Below are positions 54,552-64,000 of a stretch of DNA of 64,000 nt, piece after piece. Within the stretch, counting starts at the first letter, position 1, and each line of letters opens with the position of its first letter. Position numbers and translations under genes: made by a program. The notes beneath the pieces are model-generated. The model did no database searches. It was not told the origin of the DNA and saw only the letters and a program-made list of their open reading frames with translations. The stretch comes from Aldrovandia affinis (taxonomy: Eukaryota; Chordata; Actinopteri; Notacanthiformes; Halosauridae): contig JAINUG010000015.1 in NCBI GenBank assembly GCA_029706075.1, positions 3,383,154 to 3,447,153 on the forward strand, given 5' to 3'.

Positions 54552-55560
54552 TTGCCCATTTCAAATGCACAGGTTTGTAAAGCTCTGAAATACATTGACC
54601 CAATAAAGTCTGCAGGCCCTGATAATCTGGATCCTTGTCTTTTAAAGATAGCAGCTGAAATTATTGCAGAGCCTGTTGCCCATATTTTTAACTTAAGTCC
54701 TATACCCAATATATGGAAGGCAGATGATGTCCCTCTACTACTACTACTACTACTAAATCTTTCAGATTTGAACAATTATCACCCTATCTCCAAACTTCCA
54801 GTCCTTGCTAAAGTCTTAGAATCCCAAATAAATTCTCAACTGAAGCAATGTCTGGTTGAAAATGACTGATTGAAAGTAAAGTTCAGTCTGGTTTTAGAGC
54901 TGGTTATTGTACCTTATCGGCAGCAATGGTCGTGACTAATGACATAATAAATGCCTTTGATAAGAAAACAGCATTAAACTGCTCTATTTATTGATTCATC
55001 AAAGGCAATTCATTCAGTTGACCACACATTCTTGTAAACTAGACACAGAAATATTTATTTAAGTGACAGTGCTGTTGGTTCAGTAACTTCTTGAATGTTT
55101 CATTGAGTCAAAAATCAAGAAAGAACTGAGAGGGTCAAAAATCAAGCTTTCTTGAGATTACCAAAGGCATATCCCAAGGATCCATTTTGGGTCATGTCTT
55201 GTCTTCTGTTCCTATTAATGATATGTGCAAGGAAAGGAAAGCACAAAAAATACATTCATGCAGATGATACTGTAATTTGTACATACGTTCCTTCTTTGGA
55301 AAAGGCTGTTCAAGAGCTCCACATTGCCTTCCAGTCATTACAGGTGCTCTGTTTGCTTTTAAATTTGCTTTTAATTTGTATTTACTTTTATGTTTTATTT
55401 AAAATTCTTTGGTTTTTCCTAAAGCTCATGCTCAGCAAATTGATCACATCAACATTATTACCTCAGGGGGCACAACAACTGAAAGAATATCCTCTTACAA
55501 ATACCTGGGCATATAGTTGGAAGGCAAGGTATGGTTAGAGGAGGAAGCTAAAATTGAAAT
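54552..55560 (+). pseudogene. LINE reverse transcriptase remnant
   Basis: The first open stretch reads SAGPDNLDPCLLKIAAEIIA, IPNIWKADDVP, LNNYHPISKLPVLAKVLES and QLKQCLVEND, matching the N-terminal fingers of LINE reverse transcriptase. After a stop comes VQSGFRAGY-like and FIDSSKAIHSVDH-like text (54880-55030), then a GIPQGS-like region (55170-55190) and KYIHADDTVICTYVPSLEKA with the catalytic DD in a HADD box (55250-55290), then ERISSYKYLGI (55480-55510). The (CTA)n run at about 54734-54756 expanded inside the frame into a leucine tract. Multiple stops and frameshifts; inactive. Confidence 0.78.
54733..54757 (+). repeat. (CTA)n tract inside the reverse transcriptase
   Basis: Seven consecutive CTA-type triplets encode a poly-leucine run in place of the normal variable text between the VPL and NLSDLNNY words. 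Confidence 0.8.
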
Positions 55561-56197
55561 TGGGTTTCTGAAACAAATCTTGCTTTTCCTCTGAGGCAAA
55601 GAAAAAACTTGTTTAAGCTATTTTCTTTTCTGTAATTTATTATAGTGATTTGATGTATATGCATGGGGCCTTCTCTGTGCTACAGGGTCTTGATTCAGCT
55701 TAGCATGCGTCAGTACGCTTATTACCAAAGCAAAGTAATTTACGCACCATTGTACTCTATACAAAATGGTGGGCTGGACCTTAACCAATCACAAACAGCA
55801 GCATTGGTAGGTTTTTATTTACTAATCAATTCTGGGTAACCTTCCCTCCTATCTCTGTACCCTCCTCTCAGTGAACACTTGCAATTATGGGTATGAAATG
55901 GTGTGCAGAGAAAAAAAAATTGGATGTACTAATACCACAAAGCAACTTCAAATACCTTGTTCAGAATAGTGTGCTAGAGGAGTATAGTTGTTTTACATCG
56001 TAGGATACATCATAGGACAGAGGATGGTTTTTAAAAGACATAGAGGTATCGTATTGTGTGTTATTGTGCTGTTTGTGTCTGTTTTAAGATTAAACTTGTA
56101 TGTAGTGTAATTTTGTTGTTGCCATCTTGGCCAGGACTCTAAAAAATAGGGGGAAAAAAATCTCAAGGGATTTCCTGGTTAAATAAAGGTTAAGTAA

Positions 56198-57164
56198 AAA
56201 CAATAATGTTATGGTGCCCCCATGAGGCCAATTGTTATGACCTTTTGCAGGTAGGTTCTATGAGCTTAGATGCACAAATGTATTATATTTCATGATCATA
56301 GGTCAAGAGAGTCTTTTTTATAATGTAGAGCAATACTGCATTTTGATTGACTAGTTTTTGCCAATTCAAGATGTTCCTAATGACGGAATACGTCACTGCA
56401 TCAAATTTAAAATCTCTGCAAAGGAACAGTGATTCTAAGAAAAGAAAAATCATATTTGGAGCTGTATAACACCACCATGTGTTTTGATTGGGCCAATGTT
56501 TTAGGGCTGGAGTCTTGATGTAGCTGTCAATGCCAAGTCCATCAAGTTCATCACTTTATGTCAAATAATTTGGGATTTCTAAGCATTTTTGTGAAAAGCC
56601 ACATCTACTGCGAGCTCATTGGCTCGTCATTCCAATATTTGTTCCTCATGAGGAGAAGGACCTCTATACCAAATGTTGTGACTCTCGGTCAAAAAGGGCA
56701 GGGGACCTGGGCTTGTAAAGGTCAAACTTTTGTCATGTGCCCTTTACCGCCACCAGGTGGCCAATCTGTGCCTTATTTTAACAGAAGAGTGAGATCAGCC
56801 ATCCAAACAAGCATACCAAGTTTGGTAAGCCTCAGGGAGAAAAAGAAAATGACAAATTAATAATCAAAAACAAGGTGCTGGAACTCTAATTACATTGTAA
56901 TAAGTCCAAAGTAACATGTTTATGACCTCACATTTCTGTGTTCTCACACTATATGTCAATTGTAAATTGTAAAATGCAAATGTAATTGGCATCGCAATGC
57001 ATATACATTTATTTACTAAAACATTTTAACGGATATACAAATATTTTAGTACAACATGACAATAACATTTCTTTTTTGGTTTCAATTCGTGCAGGCAGAA
57101 ATTTTGCAGTCTCAGATACATAACTTGGCATTTTTTAAATTTTGCATTTTTCTCCCAGATACAT
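56198..57164. other. unassigned DNA, possible old repeat
   Basis: Sequence at about 56440-56850 (ACACCACCATGTGTTTTGATTGG, CTGTCAATGCCAAGTCCATCAAG, ATACCAAGTTTGGTAAGC) has phrases typical of an old dispersed fish repeat. The ORF 56558-56860 spans it without a known motif. No terminal repeats found. Confidence 0.35.
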
Positions 57165-57180
57165 AACCCCCCTAGTAATG

Positions 57181-57396
57181 TATATTTAAAGGCTTCAGAC
57201 TTCTTTGCATTGTGATGTTTCTACAGGGCCCCAAATGGTTTTGGGGCAGACAGAATAGAGCCGACACTAGTTGTTACGTTGTAACCACTGGACCACGCGG
57301 GAGGCCTATAACTTGAGTATATTTAAAGGGTTCAGACTTCTTTGCATTGTGATGTTTCTACCCAAATGGTTTTAAGAATAAGCACTAGTCGTTATT
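57181..57396 (+). repeat. two-unit tandem duplication, 137-bp offset
   Basis: TATATTTAAAGG, then TTCAGACTTCTTTGCATTGT and GATGTTTCTA occur at 57181 and again at 57318. Both are followed by CCAAATGGTTTT and CACTAGTYGTTA. The first unit has a 20-30 bp extra GC-rich piece (GGGGCAGACAGAATAGAGCC). Confidence 0.8.
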
Positions 57397-60300
57397 TGTG
57401 TTACCCTGGGTATAAATCCACTTTAACAAAAAACAGAGTCATATCTCAGGAGACATGTTTTCCAAGTCCACTTTTCATTTGGGTGTTTGAAAAGAAAAGT
57501 CATTCAAGCACATTAAATAGAAGGTAATATTTTCAATGCACTTTTGCAGCTTTTACAGAATCCACAACCAGCCATTTTGGGCATTTCCACTCCCCGATAA
57601 CCACAAAGGAATATACCTAACATATTAACAAAAATGATCATTGTTAACACACAGTGTTGGGAAATGTGTAAAATATCCTGGTTAGATATGTATGGATCCA
57701 CTTGTGAATTATGACGCACATAATTCACTCACAATGCATACATCATCCGGCATCTGCATGCTGAAGTATGTCCCAATCTAAATCTCCTTGTGGAATCATA
57801 TTCTTAGTTGTTCTTGATACCAGCACTTCCAGCAGAGGAAAGTGGTGTGAGTCGAGACGTGATGACATAAGCATGCTCTCACCACAGTGATCCCAGAACA
57901 ACAATCATCACTACCCTGTCTCTGCATTCTTGAAACAATCAAATTAAATGAAACCTTAAACCTCCAGTAATGGATTCTCCATTCTCCCACCCCCACATCC
58001 TTGCAATATCTTTTATCCACACATATCCTTCACTTAGGAAATTCAATAAATCCCCCTAAACTCAACCCTTCAGTTGCAGTACGATTACATTTGTAATGTT
58101 GGCTTGGTCTTTCTCTTGTAAAATGTAAACAGACAGACAGGGGTTGTGTCGGCCAGGTTTATAAAATGCCATTGTAGCAATTTATAATGTAGCATGTAGT
58201 CTCAGCATTACACCTGTATTGGTAAGTACGCATACAGTTTCATACAAAGCCCAAAGTAGTTGTTTATTTTACACCTCTCCAGAATGTAACCTTAAAACAT
58301 GTCAACATTGACTAGGTTGTCTAAAACTAATAATACACATTCCAAAAGTTGTACAAAAAATAAGCAAGACTTCGAAAGAGAATACAGAAGTAAGTTTGAC
58401 AAGCTTGAAATAGCTGAAGGTTTTCTAGACTTAATAGTAACTTTTCTCCTATAATGACATCCAAGCACAAGCAGACCCCAAAGGACACAGTGCCATGGAA
58501 CTGTAATTACATACTGAATTTTTGTACTGATTGTTTGTTGGCGCTCCAGAATCTAGGATTTACAGAAATCAATATTCTTTTCCAAGCTGTGCTGTATAGT
58601 AATGAAAAGCTGGGATTATAATGCTGTACTTCAAAACAAATAGCAGAAAATTGAGAATTTATATGCTACGTAACATATAATCTCCATAATAATGTCAATA
58701 ACGTGACTTGGTTTCAGCTCATGCAAAACATGAGTTGTATCTTTTTTTGTTTGTTTTATAATTGTTAAAATTGTGAAATGCACAATTTGACCCAGTTCAA
58801 CCTGGGAATACATATCAGTTCACCTCTGTCCACAAACATATATTTCTAATGGATGGGTTGCTAAAAAAATACATCAACCAATCATTTCTTACTGTCTAGG
58901 CAGGTGAGAGAGCATGAGTCCAATTCCAGCAGTGGAGGATATTGATTTTAGCTGTATTGCTTGATACCTTGCAATATAGTTTTCAAAGGTGCTCCTCAAT
59001 TTCAATTTTAGGAATCGGACATCCGTTTATACTGGCTATGTTTCACACTGGTAACTCACTTGCATGTCTCATCTGGGCAGTGACGGATGGTTTGCGATAC
59101 CTGTGCCTGATTGTTTGCTGCGGTCCACCATCAATCTTACTCAGACCCACCCACATCCTTTTAGAATTAGATGAAAGAGGCAAAAAAAGAAGGGAGTGAC
59201 TGGCAAACAGAAAGTCCTGGCGTTCTATTCAGCAAGAATTCAACTCTCTTCCTCTTCCCAGTCATACCCTCCAATAAATATGCTGGGGACATATATGTGT
59301 ATGGAATACAGTTGTGCTAGACAAGGTGATAAAATCTCAATGACAAAAGCACTTGTTTTCCAAGTTCAGGTTGTTCATCTACAGAGTTTCAGCTAGGACA
59401 GGGAAACAATTCCCCACCTGAAGTGAGAAGTTAAAGACCACCACGTCAGCAACTCTACAATTTGAAGGGGAAAGGAAAACAGCAAAAATATTTTCAAAGG
59501 TGACAATGTAAAAGTAAATTTCCCATCTGAGGACTTTGAATCTTTTCATGTGTCTCAAAAGACTTGCCACCAGCACAATCTTACAAGTATACCTCAATAA
59601 TCAAACAAAATATGGACGATAATAAAGCACCCTATACACAGTATCACCACAGCAACAACTCAATACAAATGTTAATCACATTCTTAGGGAATGTAACCAT
59701 TTACATGCATATATTTTTCAAATATTAGAAGCGACTGCCCAGCAGTCTGATGTATAGTATGTGGATTGCAGAATAAATCCAGTAAACGAGTATCAGAATG
59801 GAGTAAAAATAGAAATGAATATATTCAAATAATAATAAAAGTGCTTATTCTGGCTATTTTAGATATCCTTTGAATCTGTCCCTGGGCCTTAGTCTGAATG
59901 GTAGGATTGAGGTCTTATCTTCATAGACATATGCAAGACTCATTCAGTGTCAAACAAACATCAAACTGCTACCTTCATGTAACAGTTTGCGAATCGAGAT
60001 TGCATTGCATGGGAAGTTTATATGTTCTCCCCACTTGCCATGCATCATTTTCTTTGCATATTTCAGATATCGACATCTACATCATCAAGTGTGAATAATG
60101 ATTTTAATTGCATTAATTGTAATCAGACAGAGGAAAATAAAATAAACTTATGAAGTAAAGCCAGTTTCACTAACTCTAAATATTTCCTGATCTAATTCAT
60201 AGGGTATACTTTTAAATTGGTAGTGTGGACTAAGGGAAATTGTATCCTTTTCATATAAGTGAACCAATAATTAAAACAAGAGACAAATATTAGAGAATGC

Positions 60301-61359
60301 AGTGTTAAGAAAACACTCACAATTCTCAAGTCACATATTTCTTTGATATGTTCTTAAAATGCTTAAAATATGTAGCTTAAAATGCAATTTATGTCCATAG
60401 TTCTGCTTAATAGAGGATATGCTTTATGTCTTGGGAGAGCTTTGAGTCATGTCCAATCATAACATGATATGGTAGCTTGTTTACTTCATAGAAATGACAC
60501 TAGACATGCAAATGCTAATGCCATTAAAAGTGAACTATTTCATTACAAATGAGCAAACAAATACTTTACTTGACTCATTAGCACAGGGGCTGAAAACATC
60601 CCTGAAGTTCTAATATCGCTATTACACCATAAATATTTATCACTTGGCCACAACATTCAAAGTATACATATTTATCACAGGAGTGCCAATGTATATAAAA
60701 TAAAATTCCAACTGCACGACATTCTTGTTAAAATTGTTCAATGATGTTGAAAACACAAAATCGAAATTCTGGATGCACAAGGTGAATTAAATACAGTATT
60801 AATGCATGACAATAAAAAGTAGAAAGTAATTTTCTAAACATTTAACACTCACATCTATGACTATTATAAATAATGAAATAGTCTGCTTCTTCCTGACAAA
60901 GGTTTGGATATGGGTGTGGACGAGGGAGTTCCATTCTATCCTTCTCTGTTGCTCAGTCACTCCACTTAATTTGACAAGTATTTACTAATTTATGATGTTG
61001 TGGGATAAAATGAGAACATGACTCTTAGGTCTGAGCACAAGATATGTTTTTAGTCTTTATTTTGTATTAAATCAAGCAAGATGAATCCAAAAAATTATTC
61101 TAATCAGAATGACATCATGTTAAATTATACTTGTTATTTCATAATGGGAGAAAAAAAGAGTATTACTGAATTGGAATGTAATTGTGGTAAACAACGTTGT
61201 GTGGAAAAGAAAAAAAACACAACGCAAATGTTAAATGGAGGGGTAAATAAAACAACACGAGGGCACTGTACAGCCTGGGCAGATCTCAGCTCTGGCTTTT
61301 TTAAGAGACCATGGAGGTTGGACTGAAATAAGCCCAGCTCAACATGGTTCTGCAAGGGT
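57397..61359. other. repeat-poor non-coding DNA
   Basis: About 4 kb with no supportable gene or transposon end. AT-rich overall with scattered moderately complex blocks (for example 58890-59190). The ORFs here (such as 58942-59199 and 59898-60098) lack recognisable domains. Confidence 0.45.
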
Positions 61360-61568
61360 CCAGGTTAATTGGTTCTTGTTCCAACAGTCATTTAAATGAT
61401 TCTGAACTTCTTCTATTAATGGTAATGGCTCACTCGCAGGAGCCCCTTCTCGCCTGCTGCCCGAGCCAGATAGATTGTGCCCATTAATCTTTGTGTTCTT
61501 TTTGCCTCCAGACAACATTAGAGAGAATAAGAAAGGTGTTATGGGTGCTTTAGTGTTTCTCCCTTGCC

Positions 61569-61601
<33 letters not shown>

Positions 61602-61760
61602 GTGCGTAGTGGTGTCTGCAGGAGAGTGAGCCGGGCCCAGCGTGATGGAATGCAGGGAGAGACTGCTGAGATATTGCCACTCAGAACACTGCCGCACTGC
61701 CAGCCACCTCGGCTGCACAATGCCACTGGGCAAAGGTTTCATTAATCAACCCCTCAGATC
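61360..61760. promoter_or_regulatory. candidate conserved non-coding block with (TG)n tract
   Basis: A balanced, complex block containing homeodomain-like words (GGTTAATTGG, CATTTAAATGATT, TCTATTAATGG, CCCATTAATC) and a GC-richer core (CGCCTGCTGCCCGAGCC), with a (TG)n microsatellite at 61571-61600. This is the composition expected of a developmental enhancer. Conservation cannot be judged here; the ORFs on both strands are partly simple sequence. Confidence 0.25.
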
Positions 61761-62150
61761 TATTCTTTATGATGTTTTTGACATTTTACAAGTAATTTTT
61801 CATTTTTTATTACCCCAAAGGAAAACAAAAAAGAAGAAGAATTAAGGGTTCTTTTCCCCCTCCTGTTCACATAGGGAGAAGGCTGCTGTTTGCATGAACC
61901 TTTTCTGCATTTGATCTCACCATTAAAATGTCTACTATGCCATTTAGCACAACCCCGTATCCAGAATGACTTACTATGCATATGGCAGTAATGCTAATAA
62001 AAGAATATCAAACAAAAATACATGTATTTTTAATACAATTTAATGTAATATTGCTAATGTTGGTATCCAAAATGTAATAGGTAAGTGATTTTTTTCAAGA
62101 CCACATACTCATCTTATTTCAAATAATGTTTGCCTTTGTTGGACGCCTAG
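61761..62150. other. non-coding DNA
   Basis: AT-rich sequence with an A/G run near 61820-61845 (about AAAACAAAAAAGAAGAAGAA). Nothing else is recognised. Confidence 0.45.
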
Positions 62151-62720
62151 CTATTGCAATGAGAATGGATCTGGAATTGGGTGCTATTTGGCTCTTTCAC
62201 TTCTCATGAAAGCCAATCAGCAAGCAATTAATTTGCTAAATAATATCACAATTGTGTCACATTTTCTTACATCTACAGATTATCGGAATTCATAAATGTA
62301 CTCTTTGTTCTTCATGCCCAAATTCAATATTGACTTTGTAAATATCTGTCAATCTGATATGTGCAGATTAGGCAGTTTAATGCTCATGAAAAACACTGTT
62401 TTCAACAGACAAGTTAGTTTTCAAGCCTTTCTTGTGAGATTTTCTCAAAGCTAGGGTGCTATACAGTTAACAGAGGGATTTAAGGTAAAAGTTTAGCCTA
62501 GTTTATTTTATTATTATTCGGTTGATTCTTACCCTTAATGTCATTTACATTATCTAACATGACATGAAGAAAGAGATCATTACAATGTGATACAATTAAC
62601 AGGAAGCTTTGTGATTACTCTCCAATGGATTATTCAATTCATTGGCACCCGTTAACAACATAATTGAAAACAGGTTGAGACCAATGGTTGGTTTAAAGGT
62701 GGTTTAACCTCTTGTATTCC
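62151..62720. promoter_or_regulatory. candidate conserved non-coding block
   Basis: Complex AT-rich sequence with clustered homeodomain/forkhead-like words: GCAATTAATTTGC, GCTAAATAATATCACAATTGTG, CAATATTGACTTTGTAAATA, CAGTTTAATGCTCATG, ACAATTAACAGG, TTGTGATTAC. No repeat signature. Candidate only, by style of sequence. Confidence 0.22.
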
Positions 62721-64000
62721 CAGCTCACTAGTCACCACTGATACATATATTTTACAAGAACAGTTGTCATGTCTCTCACTATAGAATAGCCATGGATTTC
62801 TGCTGTTTTAACAGAAGTATCACAGGAATAAGACGTTTTTAACATCTAAACGTTTTTAAAAACACAAACACTACTTTGTATTTTTACCTAATATTTCCAT
62901 TAGGCAATTATTCTATTTTTCCAGTGTGTATGGGCATGAATTCATGCCAACATGACTCATAGAAGTTTAAGATTAAATTAATTCAGTAGATAAGTTAGAA
63001 ATACTGAAATTTGAGAAACATCTGAGACTCAAAACAACATCGCACCTCCTCAACCTCCATTTAAGTGATAGGATAAGCTGTGTGAGTTTGTGCATGTGAA
63101 GAGTAGGGGACCCAAAACAGTTCCATGTGGTACTCCAGTAGAGAGAAAGTAATCAGCAGAATGAGGACCTCTCCTGAATATCTGATAATAAAATCAAAAT
63201 GGTAAAGTGGAAAACCAGAGAATCCCAGCTGAGTAAGAAAATAGTAAGAGATGGAGGAACAGTACAAGCAACAGTTAAAAAGACTGAAATAAATTATGAT
63301 TGTGAATGAGTCATATTCATGATACTGAAAAAGATACTGTAGATACGAGTCATGTTCATGATGAAACAGGACGTAAAGTGTTTTTATTGCAATAACTGAA
63401 ATGTTTAATTATATTAAAAAGTTAGGATAACAACAACCACTCATTACATAATGGGTTTAACCTGTTCATAGACAGACTTTCTGTATTGTGATTGTAGATT
63501 TTACTTAGAGATATCTACATATTGTACTACTTATTTATACATGTTTGTTTATATATGTTTATTTGGATACACGTGCATGTATTAATTTGTGGTATCAATT
63601 AATCGCGGCCATTTGCAATAAAGAATAAGAGCAATCCGCAGCTGCAGCAACAATTATGCTATGGTGTCATTTGAAAAACAGAAGAATATTCTACTGCTGT
63701 AATAAACAAACACTTAGTACAATAAATAGAATTAAAATGAACAGAGTACCTATGTTTATCATACTTATTAATCAGACTGCTGGTGAACACTGAAATTATG
63801 TGAAACAAAAATCTGATGTCTCACGTTGACTTCTATCCAATGAGTATCTAGGTGATTGAAGATGAATTCAGGTGTTTCCATACAATACACAAACATTCAT
63901 TTAAATTGATGAACCAAGTTCTCCAAATACACGTCATAACTGTGGTGAAACACATTGCATCTAATAAACAAGAAATTGGTTTCGTGGAAAGACAACATCT
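62721..64000. other. non-coding DNA with a possible repeat fragment at 63085-63290
   Basis: The stretch GAGTAGGGGACCCAAAACAG, TTCCATGTGGTACTCCAGTAG, and AACCAGAGAATCCCAGCTGAG resembles a widespread fish repeat, possibly the same as the fragment at 2860-2945, but I cannot name it. The rest is AT-rich with no genes seen. Confidence 0.35.

Larger units (their letters stand above)
54545..56197 (+). mobile_element. LINE (L2/CR1/RTX-like non-LTR retrotransposon), 5'-truncated
   Basis: Reverse-transcriptase coding remnants (54552-55560) are followed by a decayed C-terminus, an untranslated region with TTGTTGCCATCTTGGCCAGG and the tail TTCCTGGTTAAATAAAGGTT with AAGTAAAAA (56170-56200). That tail is characteristic of a common fish LINE group. 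The 5' end (endonuclease) is missing, as is usual for LINE copies. Insertion on the plus strand. Confidence 0.8.

Noticed and set aside
56558..56860. 100-codon plus-strand ORF
   Set aside because: The region looks like an old dispersed repeat and the frame has no known domain.

Overview
The window reads as nuclear DNA of a bony fish, most likely a teleost. It is AT-rich, carries many (TA)n, (CA)n and (TG)n microsatellites, and is dense in repeats typical of ray-finned fish: at least nine distinct Tc1/mariner lineages, piggyBac, PIF/Harbinger, hAT, a SINE with the SGGATAAGAGCRTCTGCTAAATG tail, and a LINE ending in the TGGTTAAATAAAGG tail. I cannot name the species. No host protein-coding exon, tRNA, rRNA or CRISPR array could be supported. 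I read the window as intergenic or deep intronic DNA: a transposon graveyard with repeat-poor islands.

Layout. 1-4.3 kb: old SINE-like repeats and one unassigned ORF ending at a splice-donor-like site. 4.3-9.4 kb: a short Tc1 deletion derivative, a reversed Tc1 fragment, and one TIR element nested inside another. 11-16.2 kb: a fold-back repeat, a SINE, a piggyBac deletion derivative with TTAA ends, and a PIF/Harbinger element with TAA ends. 19.8-22.5 kb: a hAT element with a perfect 8-bp target duplication, a decayed BED zinc finger and a nested LTR-like insertion. 25.7-26.3 kb: a Tc1 fossil. 26.6-33.3 kb: repeat-poor, with candidate conserved non-coding DNA. 33.4-40.1 kb: a DD34E Tc1 with readable catalytic core, a Tc1 interrupted by a second piggyBac copy that keeps the C-terminal cysteine-rich domain, and a DD36E-type Tc1 with both terminal repeats. 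42.2-44.3 kb: two 5' Tc1 fragments and an old SINE-like repeat. 44.4-46.9 kb: repeat-poor. 46.9-56.2 kb: Tc1 fragments, a complete 1.5-kb Tc1 with DD38E spacing, a decayed tyrosine-recombinase (Crypton/DUF3504-like) gene, and a LINE. 56.2-64 kb: mostly repeat-poor, with more candidate conserved DNA.

Nothing here appears able to move by itself. Every transposase or reverse transcriptase seen is broken by stops, frameshifts, deletions or loss of a catalytic residue. Insertions are layered (piggyBac in Tc1; TIR element in TIR element; LTR-like sequence in hAT), which gives a relative order of events. The most unusual item is the Crypton-like recombinase fossil at about 50.64-51.78 kb. The best-preserved element is the DD38E Tc1 at 48.31-49.83 kb.
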